Of a DNA stretch of 64,000 nt, positions 41,808 to 50,283 are shown in pieces. The first letter of the stretch is position 1. Each line of letters begins with the position of its first letter. Source of the DNA: Anaerolineae bacterium. Its GTDB lineage: Bacteria > Chloroflexota > Anaerolineae > 4572-78 > J111. The translations under genes were made by a program, and so were the position numbers. The stretch covers positions 124,001 to 188,000 of the forward strand of contig JAHDWA010000014.1 in the NCBI GenBank assembly GCA_023382535.1, read 5' to 3'. The notes beneath the pieces are model-generated. The model was not told the DNA's origin and did not search any database. It saw nothing but the letters and a program-made list of their open reading frames with translations.

Positions 41808-42809
41808 GTGAAAGACCTGATTAAACAACTCACCGAAGCCTACGGCCCGCCCGGCTATGAACATGCCGTGCGCGACATCATCCAGGGCCATATCACCGCT
41901 CACGCCGATCACGTTGAAACCGACCCCTTGGGCAACCTCCACGTGGTTAAGAATGGGCGCGGCGGCGGGGTCAAAATTATGCTGGCTGCGCATATGGATG
42001 AAATCGGGCTGATTGTGACCCACGTTGACGATAAAGGCTTTGCCCGCTTAACCCCCCTGGGGGGCGTTCGGGCGGAGACGATGGTCGGCAACCGGGCCAT
42101 CTTCACCAACGGCGCGCTGGGGGTTATCAACATTGACAACTGGCTGCTGCACGACGGCCTGGACTCCTCGCAGCGCAAGTTATACCTTGATTTCGGCGTC
42201 AAAAGTAAAAAAGCTGCGCCGGTGCGGGTCGGCGATGTGGCCGGCTTTGAACGGCCCTTTGCGGACCTGGGCGACGCCTTGGTGGCCAAAAGTATGGATG
42301 ACCGCATCGGCTGCGCTATTCTGATTGAAACATTGCGGCAGCTTCAAGAGACGCCCCACGAACTCCATTTTGTGTTCACCGTGCAAGAGGAAGTTGGCCT
42401 GCGTGGAGCGACAACTGCGGCCTATAAAGTTCACCCTGATATTGCCATCGCCGTTGACGTGACCGACAGCGGCGATATTCCCGAACGCAAGCATTTTGAG
42501 GTCAAAATGGGTAACGGCCCGGCCATTAAGGTGATGGATCACGGTATGCTGGCTCATCCCGGCGTCAAGCGTTGGATGGCCGATACCGCCGCCAAAAATA
42601 AAATTCCCTATCAAATGGAAATTCTGAACTTCGGCACAACAGACGCCCGTGCCATGCAGTTGGCGCACGAAGGCAGTGCGGCCGGAGCGCTGTCCATTCC
42701 CTGCCGCTACGTCCATACCCCTTCGGAAATGGTTAGCTACAGCGACGTGCAAAATGCGGTGAAACTGCTTCTGGCCCTGGTGTCCGGTCCGGCCAAACTA
42801 GAAGGATAA
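41808..42809 (+). CDS. M42-family metallo-aminopeptidase, copy 2
   Basis: About 333 residues. It carries the same residues as copy 1: AAHMDEIGL, KSMDDRIGCAIL, TVQEEVGLRGATT, VDVTDSGDIPE and YVHTPSEM. I chose the GTG at 41808 because GGAG lies eight bases upstream; a TTG at 41796 is the alternative. Tandem M42 genes probably form hetero- or homo-oligomeric TET complexes of different peptide specificity. A 14-bp hairpin follows the stop codon within five bases. Confidence 0.93.
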   Translation: MKDLIKQLTEAYGPPGYEHAVRDIIQGHITAHADHVETDPLGNLHVVKNGRGGGVKIMLAAHMDEIGLIVTHVDDKGFARLTPLGGVRAETMVGNRAIFTNGALGVINIDNWLLHDGLDSSQRKLYLDFGVKSKKAAPVRVGDVAGFERPFADLGDALVAKSMDDRIGCAILIETLRQLQETPHELHFVFTVQEEVGLRGATTAAYKVHPDIAIAVDVTDSGDIPERKHFEVKMGNGPAIKVMDHGMLAHPGVKRWMADTAAKNKIPYQMEILNFGTTDARAMQLAHEGSAAGALSIPCRYVHTPSEMVSYSDVQNAVKLLLALVSGPAKLEG

Positions 42810-42813
42810 AAAA

Positions 42814-42863
42814 TGGAAGGCTGGAGGGCTGGAAGGTTGGACCATGCATCCTCCAGCCTTCCA
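42814..42863. repeat. hairpin after the second M42 gene
   Basis: TGGAAGGCTGGAGG (42814-42827) pairs perfectly with 42850-42863; the loop repeats part of the same word (GGCTGGAAGG). It is followed by ATTCCCC rather than a T-run, so a repeat or mRNA-stabilising hairpin is as likely as a terminator. Confidence 0.6.
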
Positions 42864-42896
42864 ATTCCCCATTCTTCCAAACTTCCAGTAAAGACA

Positions 42897-44606
42897 ATGA
42901 CTCACGCCAATATCTGGTCTGCTCAACCCCGCACTACTGCCCAGGTTAAATTTAGCGACGGGCAGGTGTTAGAAGGAATTCTCGGCTCAACGATTGAAGC
43001 GTTTATCCAGGCGGGTAACTTTCTCCCGGAGCCAAAGCCAATGGCCTGCCTGGTCAACGGCCAACTGCGCGAATTGACCTACCACGCCGATCGCGATCTG
43101 CGCGTGCGCGTGCTGACCCTGGCCGACAGCGACGGGATGCGGGTTTATCGCCGCTCTCTGTCGCTCCTGCTCATTGCCGTGGCCGACGAGCTTTTTCCCC
43201 AAGCAAAAATCAATGTCGAGTACGGGCTTAACTTTGGCGGGCTGTACTGTGAAGTCGAAGGCCGCCCGCCCTTCAGCGAGGCTGAACTCCGGCAGATTGA
43301 GGGGCGGATGCATGAATTGGTCTCGGCAGACCTGCCCATTCATAAAGAGCGTATTTCGATCAAGGAAGCCGAAAACCTATTCAAAGCACGCGGGGCCGAC
43401 GACAAGTTACGCCTGCTGCGGGCGCGGCGCAAGCCCTACCTCACCGTCTACAATTTTCATCATTACCGGGATTACTTGCACGGTTATATGGTCCCTTCCA
43501 CGGGCTACCTCAAAACGTTCGCCCTGGCCCCCTATTCCAACGGCTTCGTCTTGCGCTATCCCCGCAGCAGCCGTCCCAATGAATTGCAGCCGTTAGTCGA
43601 ATATCCCCGGCTGGTCAGTATCTTTGACGAATATGGCGACTGGATGACCAAGCTGGGCATTCGGGATGTGGGGGCTTTGAATGAGGTCATTATCAGCGGC
43701 AACAAGCTGGTCGAGACGATCCTGGTGGCCGAGGCGCTGCACGAGCAGCGCATCGCTCAAATTGCTACCCTGCTGGCCTCGCTGCATCCTAAGGTGCGCC
43801 TGGTGTTGATTTCCGGCCCGTCGTCGTCGGGTAAAACAACGTTTAGCAAGCGTCTGGCCATCCAACTGCTGGCCCACGGCATCCGGCCCGTCGCGATTGG
43901 GCTGGACGATTTTATTGTCGAGCGGAGTCATACGCCTCGTGATGAAGACGGGGACTATGATTACGAAAGTATCGAGGCGACCGATACAAAATTGTTTAAT
44001 GACACCCTGCTGCGCCTGATGCGCGGCGAAGAAGTCACTCTGCCTCACTACAACTTTTTCACAGGCGGCCGCGAGCGGGGGGAAACACTTTCGATTAGCC
44101 AGGAGCATATCATCATCGTCGAGGGGATTCACGGCCTGAACCCGGCCCTGGTGCCGCAGATTCCACCCGACAAGATTTTCCGCATTTACGTGTCGGCCTT
44201 GACCCAGCTAAACCTGGACCGGCACAACCGGGTGGCGACCACCGACACCCGCCTGCTGCGCCGGATCATTCGCGATGCCCAGACGCGGGGCTACACTGCC
44301 AAAGACACCATCAACCGTTGGCCCAAAGTGCGCCGGGGCGAGCACCGCTGGATTTTTCCCTACCAGGAGAACGCCGACGTCATGTTCAACTCCGCCCTGG
44401 CCTACGAGCTGGCGGTCATCAAACCCATTGCCGAGCCGCTGCTGCTGCAAATTGAGGCCCGCAAACCGGAGCACGTCGAAGCCAAGCGCCTGCTCTCATT
44501 TTTGCAGTGGTTTCAACCCTGCGCTCCCGATTTAGTTCCCGACAATTCCCTGCTGCGGGAGTTTATCGGGGCGTCAATTTTGAAGGATTACCGGGCGAGT
44601 ATTTAA
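42897..44606 (+). CDS. uridine-kinase-like nucleoside kinase with N-terminal TGS/ThrRS-like region
   Basis: A 569-residue fusion. Residues 10-75 resemble a TGS domain (VKFSDGQVLEGILGSTIEAF, NGQLRELTYHADRDL). The region to about 290 resembles the editing-domain part of threonyl-tRNA synthetase (YGLNFGGLYCEVEGRPPF) without a synthetase core. From about 300 there is a uridine-kinase/phosphoribulokinase P-loop domain: LISGPSSSGKTTFSKRLAIQL, IGLDDFIVERSHTP and HYNFFTGGRERGE. The reaction is probably phosphorylation of a nucleoside; the role of the tRNA-synthetase-like part is not known. I set the start at the ATG at 42897, where homology begins; the longer frame covers a hairpin. Confidence 0.88.
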   Translation: MTHANIWSAQPRTTAQVKFSDGQVLEGILGSTIEAFIQAGNFLPEPKPMACLVNGQLRELTYHADRDLRVRVLTLADSDGMRVYRRSLSLLLIAVADELFPQAKINVEYGLNFGGLYCEVEGRPPFSEAELRQIEGRMHELVSADLPIHKERISIKEAENLFKARGADDKLRLLRARRKPYLTVYNFHHYRDYLHGYMVPSTGYLKTFALAPYSNGFVLRYPRSSRPNELQPLVEYPRLVSIFDEYGDWMTKLGIRDVGALNEVIISGNKLVETILVAEALHEQRIAQIATLLASLHPKVRLVLISGPSSSGKTTFSKRLAIQLLAHGIRPVAIGLDDFIVERSHTPRDEDGDYDYESIEATDTKLFNDTLLRLMRGEEVTLPHYNFFTGGRERGETLSISQEHIIIVEGIHGLNPALVPQIPPDKIFRIYVSALTQLNLDRHNRVATTDTRLLRRIIRDAQTRGYTAKDTINRWPKVRRGEHRWIFPYQENADVMFNSALAYELAVIKPIAEPLLLQIEARKPEHVEAKRLLSFLQWFQPCAPDLVPDNSLLREFIGASILKDYRASI

Positions 44607-44611
44607 CGATT

Positions 44612-44640
44612 GAACGTTTAACGTCAAACGTTTAACGTTC
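44612..44640. repeat. hairpin between convergent genes
   Basis: A 29-base near-palindrome built from AACGTTTAACGT words: GAACGTT (44612-44618) pairs with AACGTTC (44634-44640) and AACGT with ACGTT inside. It contains the stop codon of the minus-strand gene at 44624 and may end transcription from both sides. Confidence 0.55.
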
Positions 44641-45208
44641 CACTCAATTCCGGCGCTCCCCATACCGCCCAGGTCCATTGGTGGCTGCCCAGAGCCTCGG
44701 TGGCAAACTCAATCCGGGCCATATCGCCGCTGAGTAAATTCAAGGGGATTTCGACGGCCTGCCAGCTTTGGGCGTTGCTCTGCTGGCCCCAGACCCGCAG
44801 CCCGTTGACCCGCACGCTAAAGGCAACTAGGTTATCCGGGGCAATCTTGGCCCCATCGCGAATACCAATCGCCAGGCGCAGCCGCACCTCATGGACCTGC
44901 TGCGGCACCGGTACGTGATACTCGATCACCGCCTGCCCGACTACAGGCGGGTGCGCCCACAGCGCCGGCCGGGTCTCGCCCCCGACCGTCGCCGGGGCCA
45001 TGCTGACATCCAGCCCCGCCGCCTCCCGGCTGGCATAAACGGCTGCCCCTTTGAAGGCCTCAATGAAACTGAAACTCCAGCCCTGTGCCTCGGCAGCTTG
45101 CGTCTGCGCCTCCTGCCACTGCAAAAAAGCGACATATTCGGCCAGCCTGGCCTGGCTCTCGGCGGAGAGTTGTTCGATTTGTTGGATGAGGGATGACGAA
45201 TGTTTCAC
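44624..45208 (-). CDS. hypothetical protein with DUF2281-like N-terminus and beta-rich C-terminus
   Basis: A 194-residue protein starting at GTG. Residues 5-35 (LIQQIEQLSAESQARLAEYV) look like the DUF2281-type helix found in antitoxin-related proteins. The C-terminal half, from about 85, is beta-rich (VIEYHVPVPQQVHEVRLRLA, VNGLRVWGQQ, ARIEFATEALGSHQWTWAVW) and resembles a jelly-roll carbohydrate-binding or NPCBM-like module. There is no signal peptide, so it is probably cytoplasmic. I cannot assign a function. It converges with the kinase gene. Confidence 0.65.
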   Translation of the reverse strand: MKHSSSLIQQIEQLSAESQARLAEYVAFLQWQEAQTQAAEAQGWSFSFIEAFKGAAVYASREAAGLDVSMAPATVGGETRPALWAHPPVVGQAVIEYHVPVPQQVHEVRLRLAIGIRDGAKIAPDNLVAFSVRVNGLRVWGQQSNAQSWQAVEIPLNLLSGDMARIEFATEALGSHQWTWAVWGAPELSGTLNV

Positions 45209-45404
45209 TGAGAGACTCTCGCTTGCACGCTAAACTTTTGGGACTTTGTTGAGTATACAATCGTATCAGTCATTGGGCAAGCGGCTGATTTTTGTTATAA
45301 TTTAGAGAGCAAGTTGCAGGGTCGCAAGGTAGCAGGTAGCAAAGTAGCAAATTTTACCTTTTACGCAATACGCACCACGCCACATTTAGGGGAATCCAAC
45401 TTTT

Positions 45405-46472
45405 ATGACCGAACCATCACTCAAAACCCAGGCTCAGGAAATTATGACCACCGTTAACCGGGAACTGCAGACGGTTGACTCGAAACCGCCGGCGGTTCAA
45501 AAAGAGGTTGACGACATAGCGACCACTTTGATGAAGAAGCTGTTTGGGGTGATCCACGACGTGGATATTGCCGCTGCCGCCGAGCGGGTCAAGGCATTGA
45601 AGGAAAAGTACCCCAGCGAGACGCCAGAGCAACTATCGCAGCGATTAATTCGAGACAAGCTCCAGCGCACCGGTGCGGTTGGCGCGGCCACTTCTGGCGC
45701 TGGCTTGATTCCCGGCATCGGCACGGCCGCAGCCCTGACTCTGGGTGTGGCGGCGGACATCGGGGCGACCTTCAGGTACCAGGCCGAATTGGTGCTGGAA
45801 ATCGCCGCCGTGTACGATTATCCGCTGACCGAGAGTGAGAAGCAGCACCTTGTCCTGCTGATTACCGGCCTCAGCGCCGGCAGCAGCGCTCTGGCGCGCA
45901 AGGCCGGCGCCAAGATTGCGACGGAAGTTGGGGAGCGCTTTGCTGAGAAAGCGGTTCTCAAAGCCCTGCCCATTGTCGGGGTAATTGCCTCCGCCGGGAC
46001 AAATGCCCTCTCGACCTACCTTATCGGCCAGCGGGCCGATGCCTATTTCCGGCTGGGGCCGGAGGCCGTGCCCACCTGGGCCGACAGCCTGCGGGCAGTG
46101 ACCGGCGTGGATGAACGCAAAATCGGTGACTGGCTGGCCGAAAGCGGCAGATCGGCCGGCGAGGCGATTGCCTTCGGCGCGGGTAAGGTCGGCGAGGCGG
46201 GTCGGGCCGCCGGGGAAGCGGTCATGAGCGGCGCGGGCCGCATGGCCGAGACGGTCGGCCCGGCCATGAGTTCTGGGGCCAAAAAAGCTGGTGAAACGGC
46301 CCAGCGAGGCTTCACGGCTTATATCCGCTTTTTTGTTAATCTCTGGACAAGGATTTTTCGAGCTGTCTTTTGGATTTTGGGCTTTGTTTGGGGAGTTATT
46401 GCCTTTGTTCCGCGTAAAATTATTGACTTGGTTAGTCGGAAAGACAAACACCATCTAGAGAATGATAACTGA
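45405..46472 (+). CDS. EcsC-like family protein
   Basis: A 355-residue protein. Residues 80-190 contain the EcsC-type core: SGAGLIPGIGTAAALTLGVA, IGATFRYQAELVLEIAAVYDYP and LITGLSAGSS. Three Gly/Ala-rich repeats (GEAIAFGAGKVGEAGRAAGE) follow, and a C-terminal amphipathic or membrane stretch (WTRIFRAVFWILGFVWGVI) ends in a basic tail. EcsC proteins accompany ABC exporters and their role is poorly defined. The region 45209-45404 upstream holds low-complexity GTAGCAGG words. The next gene starts 11 bases before its stop. Confidence 0.75.
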   Translation: MTEPSLKTQAQEIMTTVNRELQTVDSKPPAVQKEVDDIATTLMKKLFGVIHDVDIAAAAERVKALKEKYPSETPEQLSQRLIRDKLQRTGAVGAATSGAGLIPGIGTAAALTLGVAADIGATFRYQAELVLEIAAVYDYPLTESEKQHLVLLITGLSAGSSALARKAGAKIATEVGERFAEKAVLKALPIVGVIASAGTNALSTYLIGQRADAYFRLGPEAVPTWADSLRAVTGVDERKIGDWLAESGRSAGEAIAFGAGKVGEAGRAAGEAVMSGAGRMAETVGPAMSSGAKKAGETAQRGFTAYIRFFVNLWTRIFRAVFWILGFVWGVIAFVPRKIIDLVSRKDKHHLENDN

Positions 46473-46788
46473 GGATATTCTCGCACGGGTTAAAGAGGCA
46501 GCCGCAAAGCGCATTCTTTTTCTACCCCATGCGCTCAATCAGATGAATGCTCCTGAACGAATGATTTCTACCAAGGAGGTAAGGGAAGTTATCTTTCAGG
46601 GGATGGTTATTGAGGATTATCCTGAAGATATGCGTGGACATAGTTGCTTGATACTGGGACAAGGTCATGAAGATCGGCCAATCCACGTAATTTGCGCACC
46701 AAAGTTTGATTATTTGGCTATTATTACAGCTTATTTGCCTAGCTCTAAGCAATGGGAACCAGATTGGCAAACCCGGAGGAGAAAGTAA
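46462..46788 (+). CDS. DUF4258 protein, putative toxin
   Basis: A 108-residue small basic protein of the DUF4258 type (LFLPHALNQMNAPERMISTKEVREVI, GQGHEDRPIHVICAP). The pattern of His followed by Arg-rich sequence resembles MqsR/RelE-like RNA-targeting toxins. It overlaps the EcsC-like gene by 11 bases and is followed after five bases by a YgiT-type zinc-finger gene, the usual toxin-then-antitoxin order of MqsRA-like pairs. Confidence 0.83.
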   Translation: MITEDILARVKEAAAKRILFLPHALNQMNAPERMISTKEVREVIFQGMVIEDYPEDMRGHSCLILGQGHEDRPIHVICAPKFDYLAIITAYLPSSKQWEPDWQTRRRK

Positions 46789-46793
46789 AGTTT

Positions 46794-47015
46794 ATGGAAT
46801 GTTTATATTGCAGAGGTAAATTGATTCGAAAGAAAGTAAGCTATACGGCGACGCGGAAGGGATACCACTTGATTATTGACCATGTACCCGCTTGGGTCTG
46901 TGAGCAATGTGGCGAACCGCTTTTTGAGGAAGAAACGGTTGACGCAATTCAGGAAACATTAAGTGAAGTTGATCTACGAATGGAGAAACTCGCTGCCCCG
47001 TTGACGCCAGCCTAG
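46794..47015 (+). CDS. YgiT-type zinc-finger protein, putative antitoxin
   Basis: A 73-residue protein with two CxxC knuckles, CLYC near the start and CEQC in VPAWVCEQCGEPLFEEETV, as in the N-terminal domain of MqsA. It lacks the C-terminal DNA-binding domain of full MqsA. The start is MECLYC; GGAGGAGAAAG lies upstream inside the toxin gene. It is five bases after the toxin and five bases before rlmN. Confidence 0.85.
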   Translation: MECLYCRGKLIRKKVSYTATRKGYHLIIDHVPAWVCEQCGEPLFEEETVDAIQETLSEVDLRMEKLAAPLTPA

Positions 47016-47021
47016 AGAAGT

Positions 47022-48092
47022 ATGACGAGCAAACCTTATCTTCTCAACCTCTCACCGGTTGAATTAAAAGAATTACTCACCGCCTGGGGCGAACCGGCCT
47101 ATCGGGCCGGCCAAATTGAAACCTGGCTTTACCAGCGGCATGCGGCCGATGTGGCTGAGATGAGCAACCTGCCCAAATCACTGCGGCTGCGCCTAGCCGG
47201 GGAAACCGGGTTGAATCCCCTCACGCCGGTCGTGACCCTGGACTCGACGGATGACTTGACCCGCAAAACCTTGTTTGCCCTGCCAGACGGCCGGGAAGTC
47301 GAAGCCGTGTTGATGCGCTACGAGCAGCGCCAGACCTTGTGTATCAGCACCCAGGCCGGCTGCGCCATGGCCTGCCCCTTTTGCGCCACCGGGCAGCTTG
47401 GCTTCCTGCGCAACCTGAGCGCCGGCGAAATTGTGGCCCAGGTACTGCACTTTGCCCGGCAGCTTGACCGGGAGGGCAAGCGCGTTACCAATATTGTGTT
47501 TATGGGCATGGGTGAACCGCTGGCTAACTACGCCGAAACGTGGCAGGCCATCCGCCGCTTGAACGACCCGGCCGGCTTTAATTTGGGCGCGCGGCACATG
47601 ACCCTCTCGACGGTGGGCCTGGTGCCGGCGATCCGCCGCATGAGCAAAGAGCCGGAGCAGGTCGGGCTGGCGGTCTCGCTGCACGCGCCGACGGATGAGT
47701 TGCGCAACACTATTGTACCGATTAATCGCCGCTACCCACTGGCTATGTTGATGCAGTCTGTCCGCGATTATATTGCGACCACGCACCGGCGGGTCACGTT
47801 TGAATACGCCTTGATGGACCGGCTCAACGACAGCGATAGGCAGGCCGATCAATTTGCCGAACTGGTGCAAGGTCTGCTCTGCCACGTCAACCTGATTCCG
47901 CTCAACCCCACCCCCGGCTCGCCCTGGAGCGGCTCCCCGGATGAGCGGGTCTATGCCTTTCGGGACCGCCTGGAGGCTGCCGGAGTTCCCACCACGGTGC
48001 GGCTGCGTCGCGGGATTGATATTGCCGCTGGTTGTGGCCAGCTCCACAATGCTCACAGTAAAGGCGAGGTGCTCTCGCTGGCAGGGGTATAA
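47022..48092 (+). CDS. rlmN: 23S rRNA (adenine2503-C2)-methyltransferase RlmN
   Basis: A 356-residue radical-SAM methyltransferase that methylates A2503 of 23S rRNA and A37 of some tRNAs. The cluster motif C-x3-C-x2-C is Cys114, 118 and 121 ([13 protein letters not shown]). Further family motifs are [40 protein letters not shown] and the C-terminal [13 protein letters not shown], which supplies the acceptor cysteine. Length fits the family. It is the last gene of the plus-strand run, with a short spacer to the rpmB terminator. Confidence 0.96.
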   Translation: MTSKPYLLNLSPVELKELLTAWGEPAYRAGQIETWLYQRHAADVAEMSNLPKSLRLRLAGETGLNPLTPVVTLDSTDDLTRKTLFALPDGREVEAVLMRYEQRQTLCISTQAGCAMACPFCATGQLGFLRNLSAGEIVAQVLHFARQLDREGKRVTNIVFMGMGEPLANYAETWQAIRRLNDPAGFNLGARHMTLSTVGLVPAIRRMSKEPEQVGLAVSLHAPTDELRNTIVPINRRYPLAMLMQSVRDYIATTHRRVTFEYALMDRLNDSDRQADQFAELVQGLLCHVNLIPLNPTPGSPWSGSPDERVYAFRDRLEAAGVPTTVRLRRGIDIAAGCGQLHNAHSKGEVLSLAGV

Positions 48093-48197
48093 AAAGAGAA
48101 GCAGATCTGAAACTTACCCTTACTTTCACCTTGCATTTTCAGGGTGAACGTTGTATGATGTTGTCTCGTTGTGGGTGTGCTCGTCGTTTCGCATAAA

Positions 48198-48223
48198 AAA
48201 GGCCAGCATCATTGCTGGCCTTT
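48198..48223 (-). terminator. terminator of rpmB
   Basis: GGCCAGCA (48201-48208) pairs with TGCTGGCC (48213-48220), extended by A-T pairs; on the minus strand it is followed by TTTTTTATGC. It begins 21 bases after the rpmB stop. Confidence 0.88.
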
Positions 48224-48244
48224 AAAGAGTGGAAATGTCGAGGG

Positions 48245-48424
48245 TTAGGCTTTGCTGGCTGTACGCAGGCAGCGCGAGCAAACTTTAATCCGGCGAGCCT
48301 GGCCATCCTTAAAGACAGTGACGGTTTGCACATTGGCTTTCCACTGTCGCTTGGTATGACGCAGGGAGTGGCTCACATTGTGACCACTCATTGTTTTTTT
48401 CTGACAGATTTCACACTTGGCCAT
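48245..48424 (-). CDS. rpmB: 50S ribosomal protein L28
   Basis: A 59-residue protein I translated directly, as it is shorter than usual ORF cut-offs. It starts MAKCEICQKKTMSGHNVSHS and ends CSRCLRTASKA. CEIC and CSRC are the zinc-binding knuckles of the C+ form of L28, and SGHNVSHS-x-RHTKRQWKANVQ is the family core. It is transcribed away from fakA; rpmB beside fakA (yloV) is a common Gram-positive arrangement, as in Bacillus. A clear terminator follows. Confidence 0.95.
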   Translation of the reverse strand: MAKCEICQKKTMSGHNVSHSLRHTKRQWKANVQTVTVFKDGQARRIKVCSRCLRTASKA

Positions 48425-48491
48425 GGTCTTTTCTTCTTTCTAAAATAACAGAGCTTGGCTGGAGCCAGCGGATGATTTTTACAGAAAAAAA

Positions 48492-48535
48492 TTGCAACGC
48501 GACTGTTGCAATTAGCTGTGATATAATATCACACG
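48492..48535 (+). promoter_or_regulatory. fakA promoter with two palindromes
   Basis: TTGCAAC (48492-48498) is the inverted repeat of GTTGCAA (48505-48511). GTGATAT-A-ATATCAC (48518-48532) is a perfect palindrome containing TATAAT (48522-48527) preceded by TG, an extended -10. Transcription would start near 48534. Overlap of the palindrome with the -10 suggests repression at this site; rpmB could be read from the other strand of the same region. Confidence 0.55.
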
Positions 48536-48556
48536 CGTTTGAAATTGGCAAACACG

Positions 48557-50275
48557 ATGATGAGAGCAATGGCGAGGGCATCCAACAGCAAACTGATTCT
48601 GCCGGGATTTGAAGTAAATCATCAGACTATCCTGGCCGGCGACGGCCTAGGATTGAAAGCCATGCTCCGAGCTGGCGGGCAATGGTTGGAAGCGCACCGC
48701 CAGATTGTCAACAGTCTTAATGTTTTCCCGGTGCCCGACGGCGACACGGGTACGAATATGGTTCTCACCATGCGTTCGGCTATGGCAGAAGCCGAGACTG
48801 CCAGTGATAACCGGGTAGAGACAGTTGCTGCCGCCATTGCCCACGGGGCCTTGATGGGCGCTCGAGGTAATTCTGGAGTCATCCTGTCACAATTTTTACA
48901 GGGCCTGGCCCTCAGCTTGGCCGGTCAAGAGAAATTTACGGGTGAAGATTTGGCGCGTGCTGTTCGACAGGGAGTAGCGACAGCTTATCAGAGCGTGGTC
49001 AACCCCGTTGAAGGGACCATTCTCACGGTAGCGCGTGAGGCGGCGAAAGCAGTGCAGCAAAGAGCTAGTACCCATCAAGATTTGGCGGTCTTACTGGCAG
49101 ATATGGTTGCCGCGGCCAAAGCAGCCGAAGCCAACACCCCGGAACTGCTGCCCATTCTGAAGGAAGCCGGAGTGACCGACTCCGGGGGGCAGGGCTTGGT
49201 CTATATTTTGGAAGGCAGCCTGCGTTTTCTGCAAGGCGAGCCGGTCGAAGCAGACCCGACCGGTTTGGCCGCGCGGTTACTGCCGTCAACCCTGACTACG
49301 GAGGAGACGCCGTATGGCTATGATGTTCAGTTTCTCATTCAGGGCGAGCGGCTGAATGTGGAGGAAATCCGGGCACAGGTTGACCGCCTGGGCTGGTCAA
49401 CCCTGGTGGTGGGCAACGAGCGGACAGTCAAAGTTCATGTCCATGTGCAAGACCCCGGTATTCCGCTGAGCTATGGAGCCAGCCTGGGTACCCTCATTGA
49501 TGTTGTGGTTGAGAATATGGAGGTGCAGGCCAAAAAGTTTGTCCAGGAGCAGGGAGGGACACACGTACCGCCGCTGTCACTGCCAAGCCAATTGACCGAC
49601 CGGCTGCGCGATAGTATGACCACGATTGGCACGGTTTGCGTGGCTCCCAGCCAGGGTTTGGCCCATATTTTGCAGAGCCTGGGCGCAAACCAGATTGTTT
49701 TGGGTGGGCAGACCATGAATCCCAGCCCGCAGGAACTGTTGGAAGCTGTTGCCAAGATTCACGGGCCAGATGTCCTGATTTTACCTAACAATGGCAACGT
49801 GGTGATGGCCGCCCAGCAAGCCCAAAAATTGGCGGATAAAAATGTGCGTGTGGTGCCGACCAAAACCATTCCTCAGGGCATCGCGGCGCTGCTGTCGCTG
49901 AATTATCAGGTTGACCTGGAGGCCAATGCCGAGCGAATGCTTAGCGCCGCCCAGCAGGTTCAGACCGTAGAAATTACCCGGGCTGTGCGCGACACCAGCT
50001 TGAGTGGTTTCAACATAAAATCAGGGGATGTAATGGGGTTGCTCAACGATGAGCTGGTCAGCGTGGGCCAGGATGATGACGAAGTGACCCTCGATGTGCT
50101 GGCGAAAGTTGAAGCCGGGACGCACGAGATCATTACCATCTATTTTGGCCAGGAGTGTTCACCGGCTGAGGCCGGCACTTTAGCTGAAAAAATCAGGGCG
50201 CTTTATCCTGAACTGGAAGTGGAAGTTCACGATGGAGGTCAGCCTTATTATCACTACATTATTTCATTGGAGTAA
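48557..50275 (+). CDS. fakA: fatty acid kinase subunit A (DAK2/DhaL domain, YloV-like)
   Basis: About 572 residues. The N-terminal DhaL-type kinase domain has FPVPDGDTGTNMVLTM, where the Asp residues bind Mg-ATP, and GARGNSGVILSQFLQG. A middle linker and a C-terminal DegV-like regulatory domain follow, with TIGTVCVAPSQGLAHI. FakA phosphorylates fatty acids presented by FakB, for phospholipid synthesis. The following DegV gene is nine bases away. The start is uncertain: ATG at 48557, ATG at 48569 and a TTG at 48539 are in frame and none has a good ribosome-binding site. Confidence 0.92.
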   Translation: MMRAMARASNSKLILPGFEVNHQTILAGDGLGLKAMLRAGGQWLEAHRQIVNSLNVFPVPDGDTGTNMVLTMRSAMAEAETASDNRVETVAAAIAHGALMGARGNSGVILSQFLQGLALSLAGQEKFTGEDLARAVRQGVATAYQSVVNPVEGTILTVAREAAKAVQQRASTHQDLAVLLADMVAAAKAAEANTPELLPILKEAGVTDSGGQGLVYILEGSLRFLQGEPVEADPTGLAARLLPSTLTTEETPYGYDVQFLIQGERLNVEEIRAQVDRLGWSTLVVGNERTVKVHVHVQDPGIPLSYGASLGTLIDVVVENMEVQAKKFVQEQGGTHVPPLSLPSQLTDRLRDSMTTIGTVCVAPSQGLAHILQSLGANQIVLGGQTMNPSPQELLEAVAKIHGPDVLILPNNGNVVMAAQQAQKLADKNVRVVPTKTIPQGIAALLSLNYQVDLEANAERMLSAAQQVQTVEITRAVRDTSLSGFNIKSGDVMGLLNDELVSVGQDDDEVTLDVLAKVEAGTHEIITIYFGQECSPAEAGTLAEKIRALYPELEVEVHDGGQPYYHYIISLE

Positions 50276-50283
50276 GATTCACG

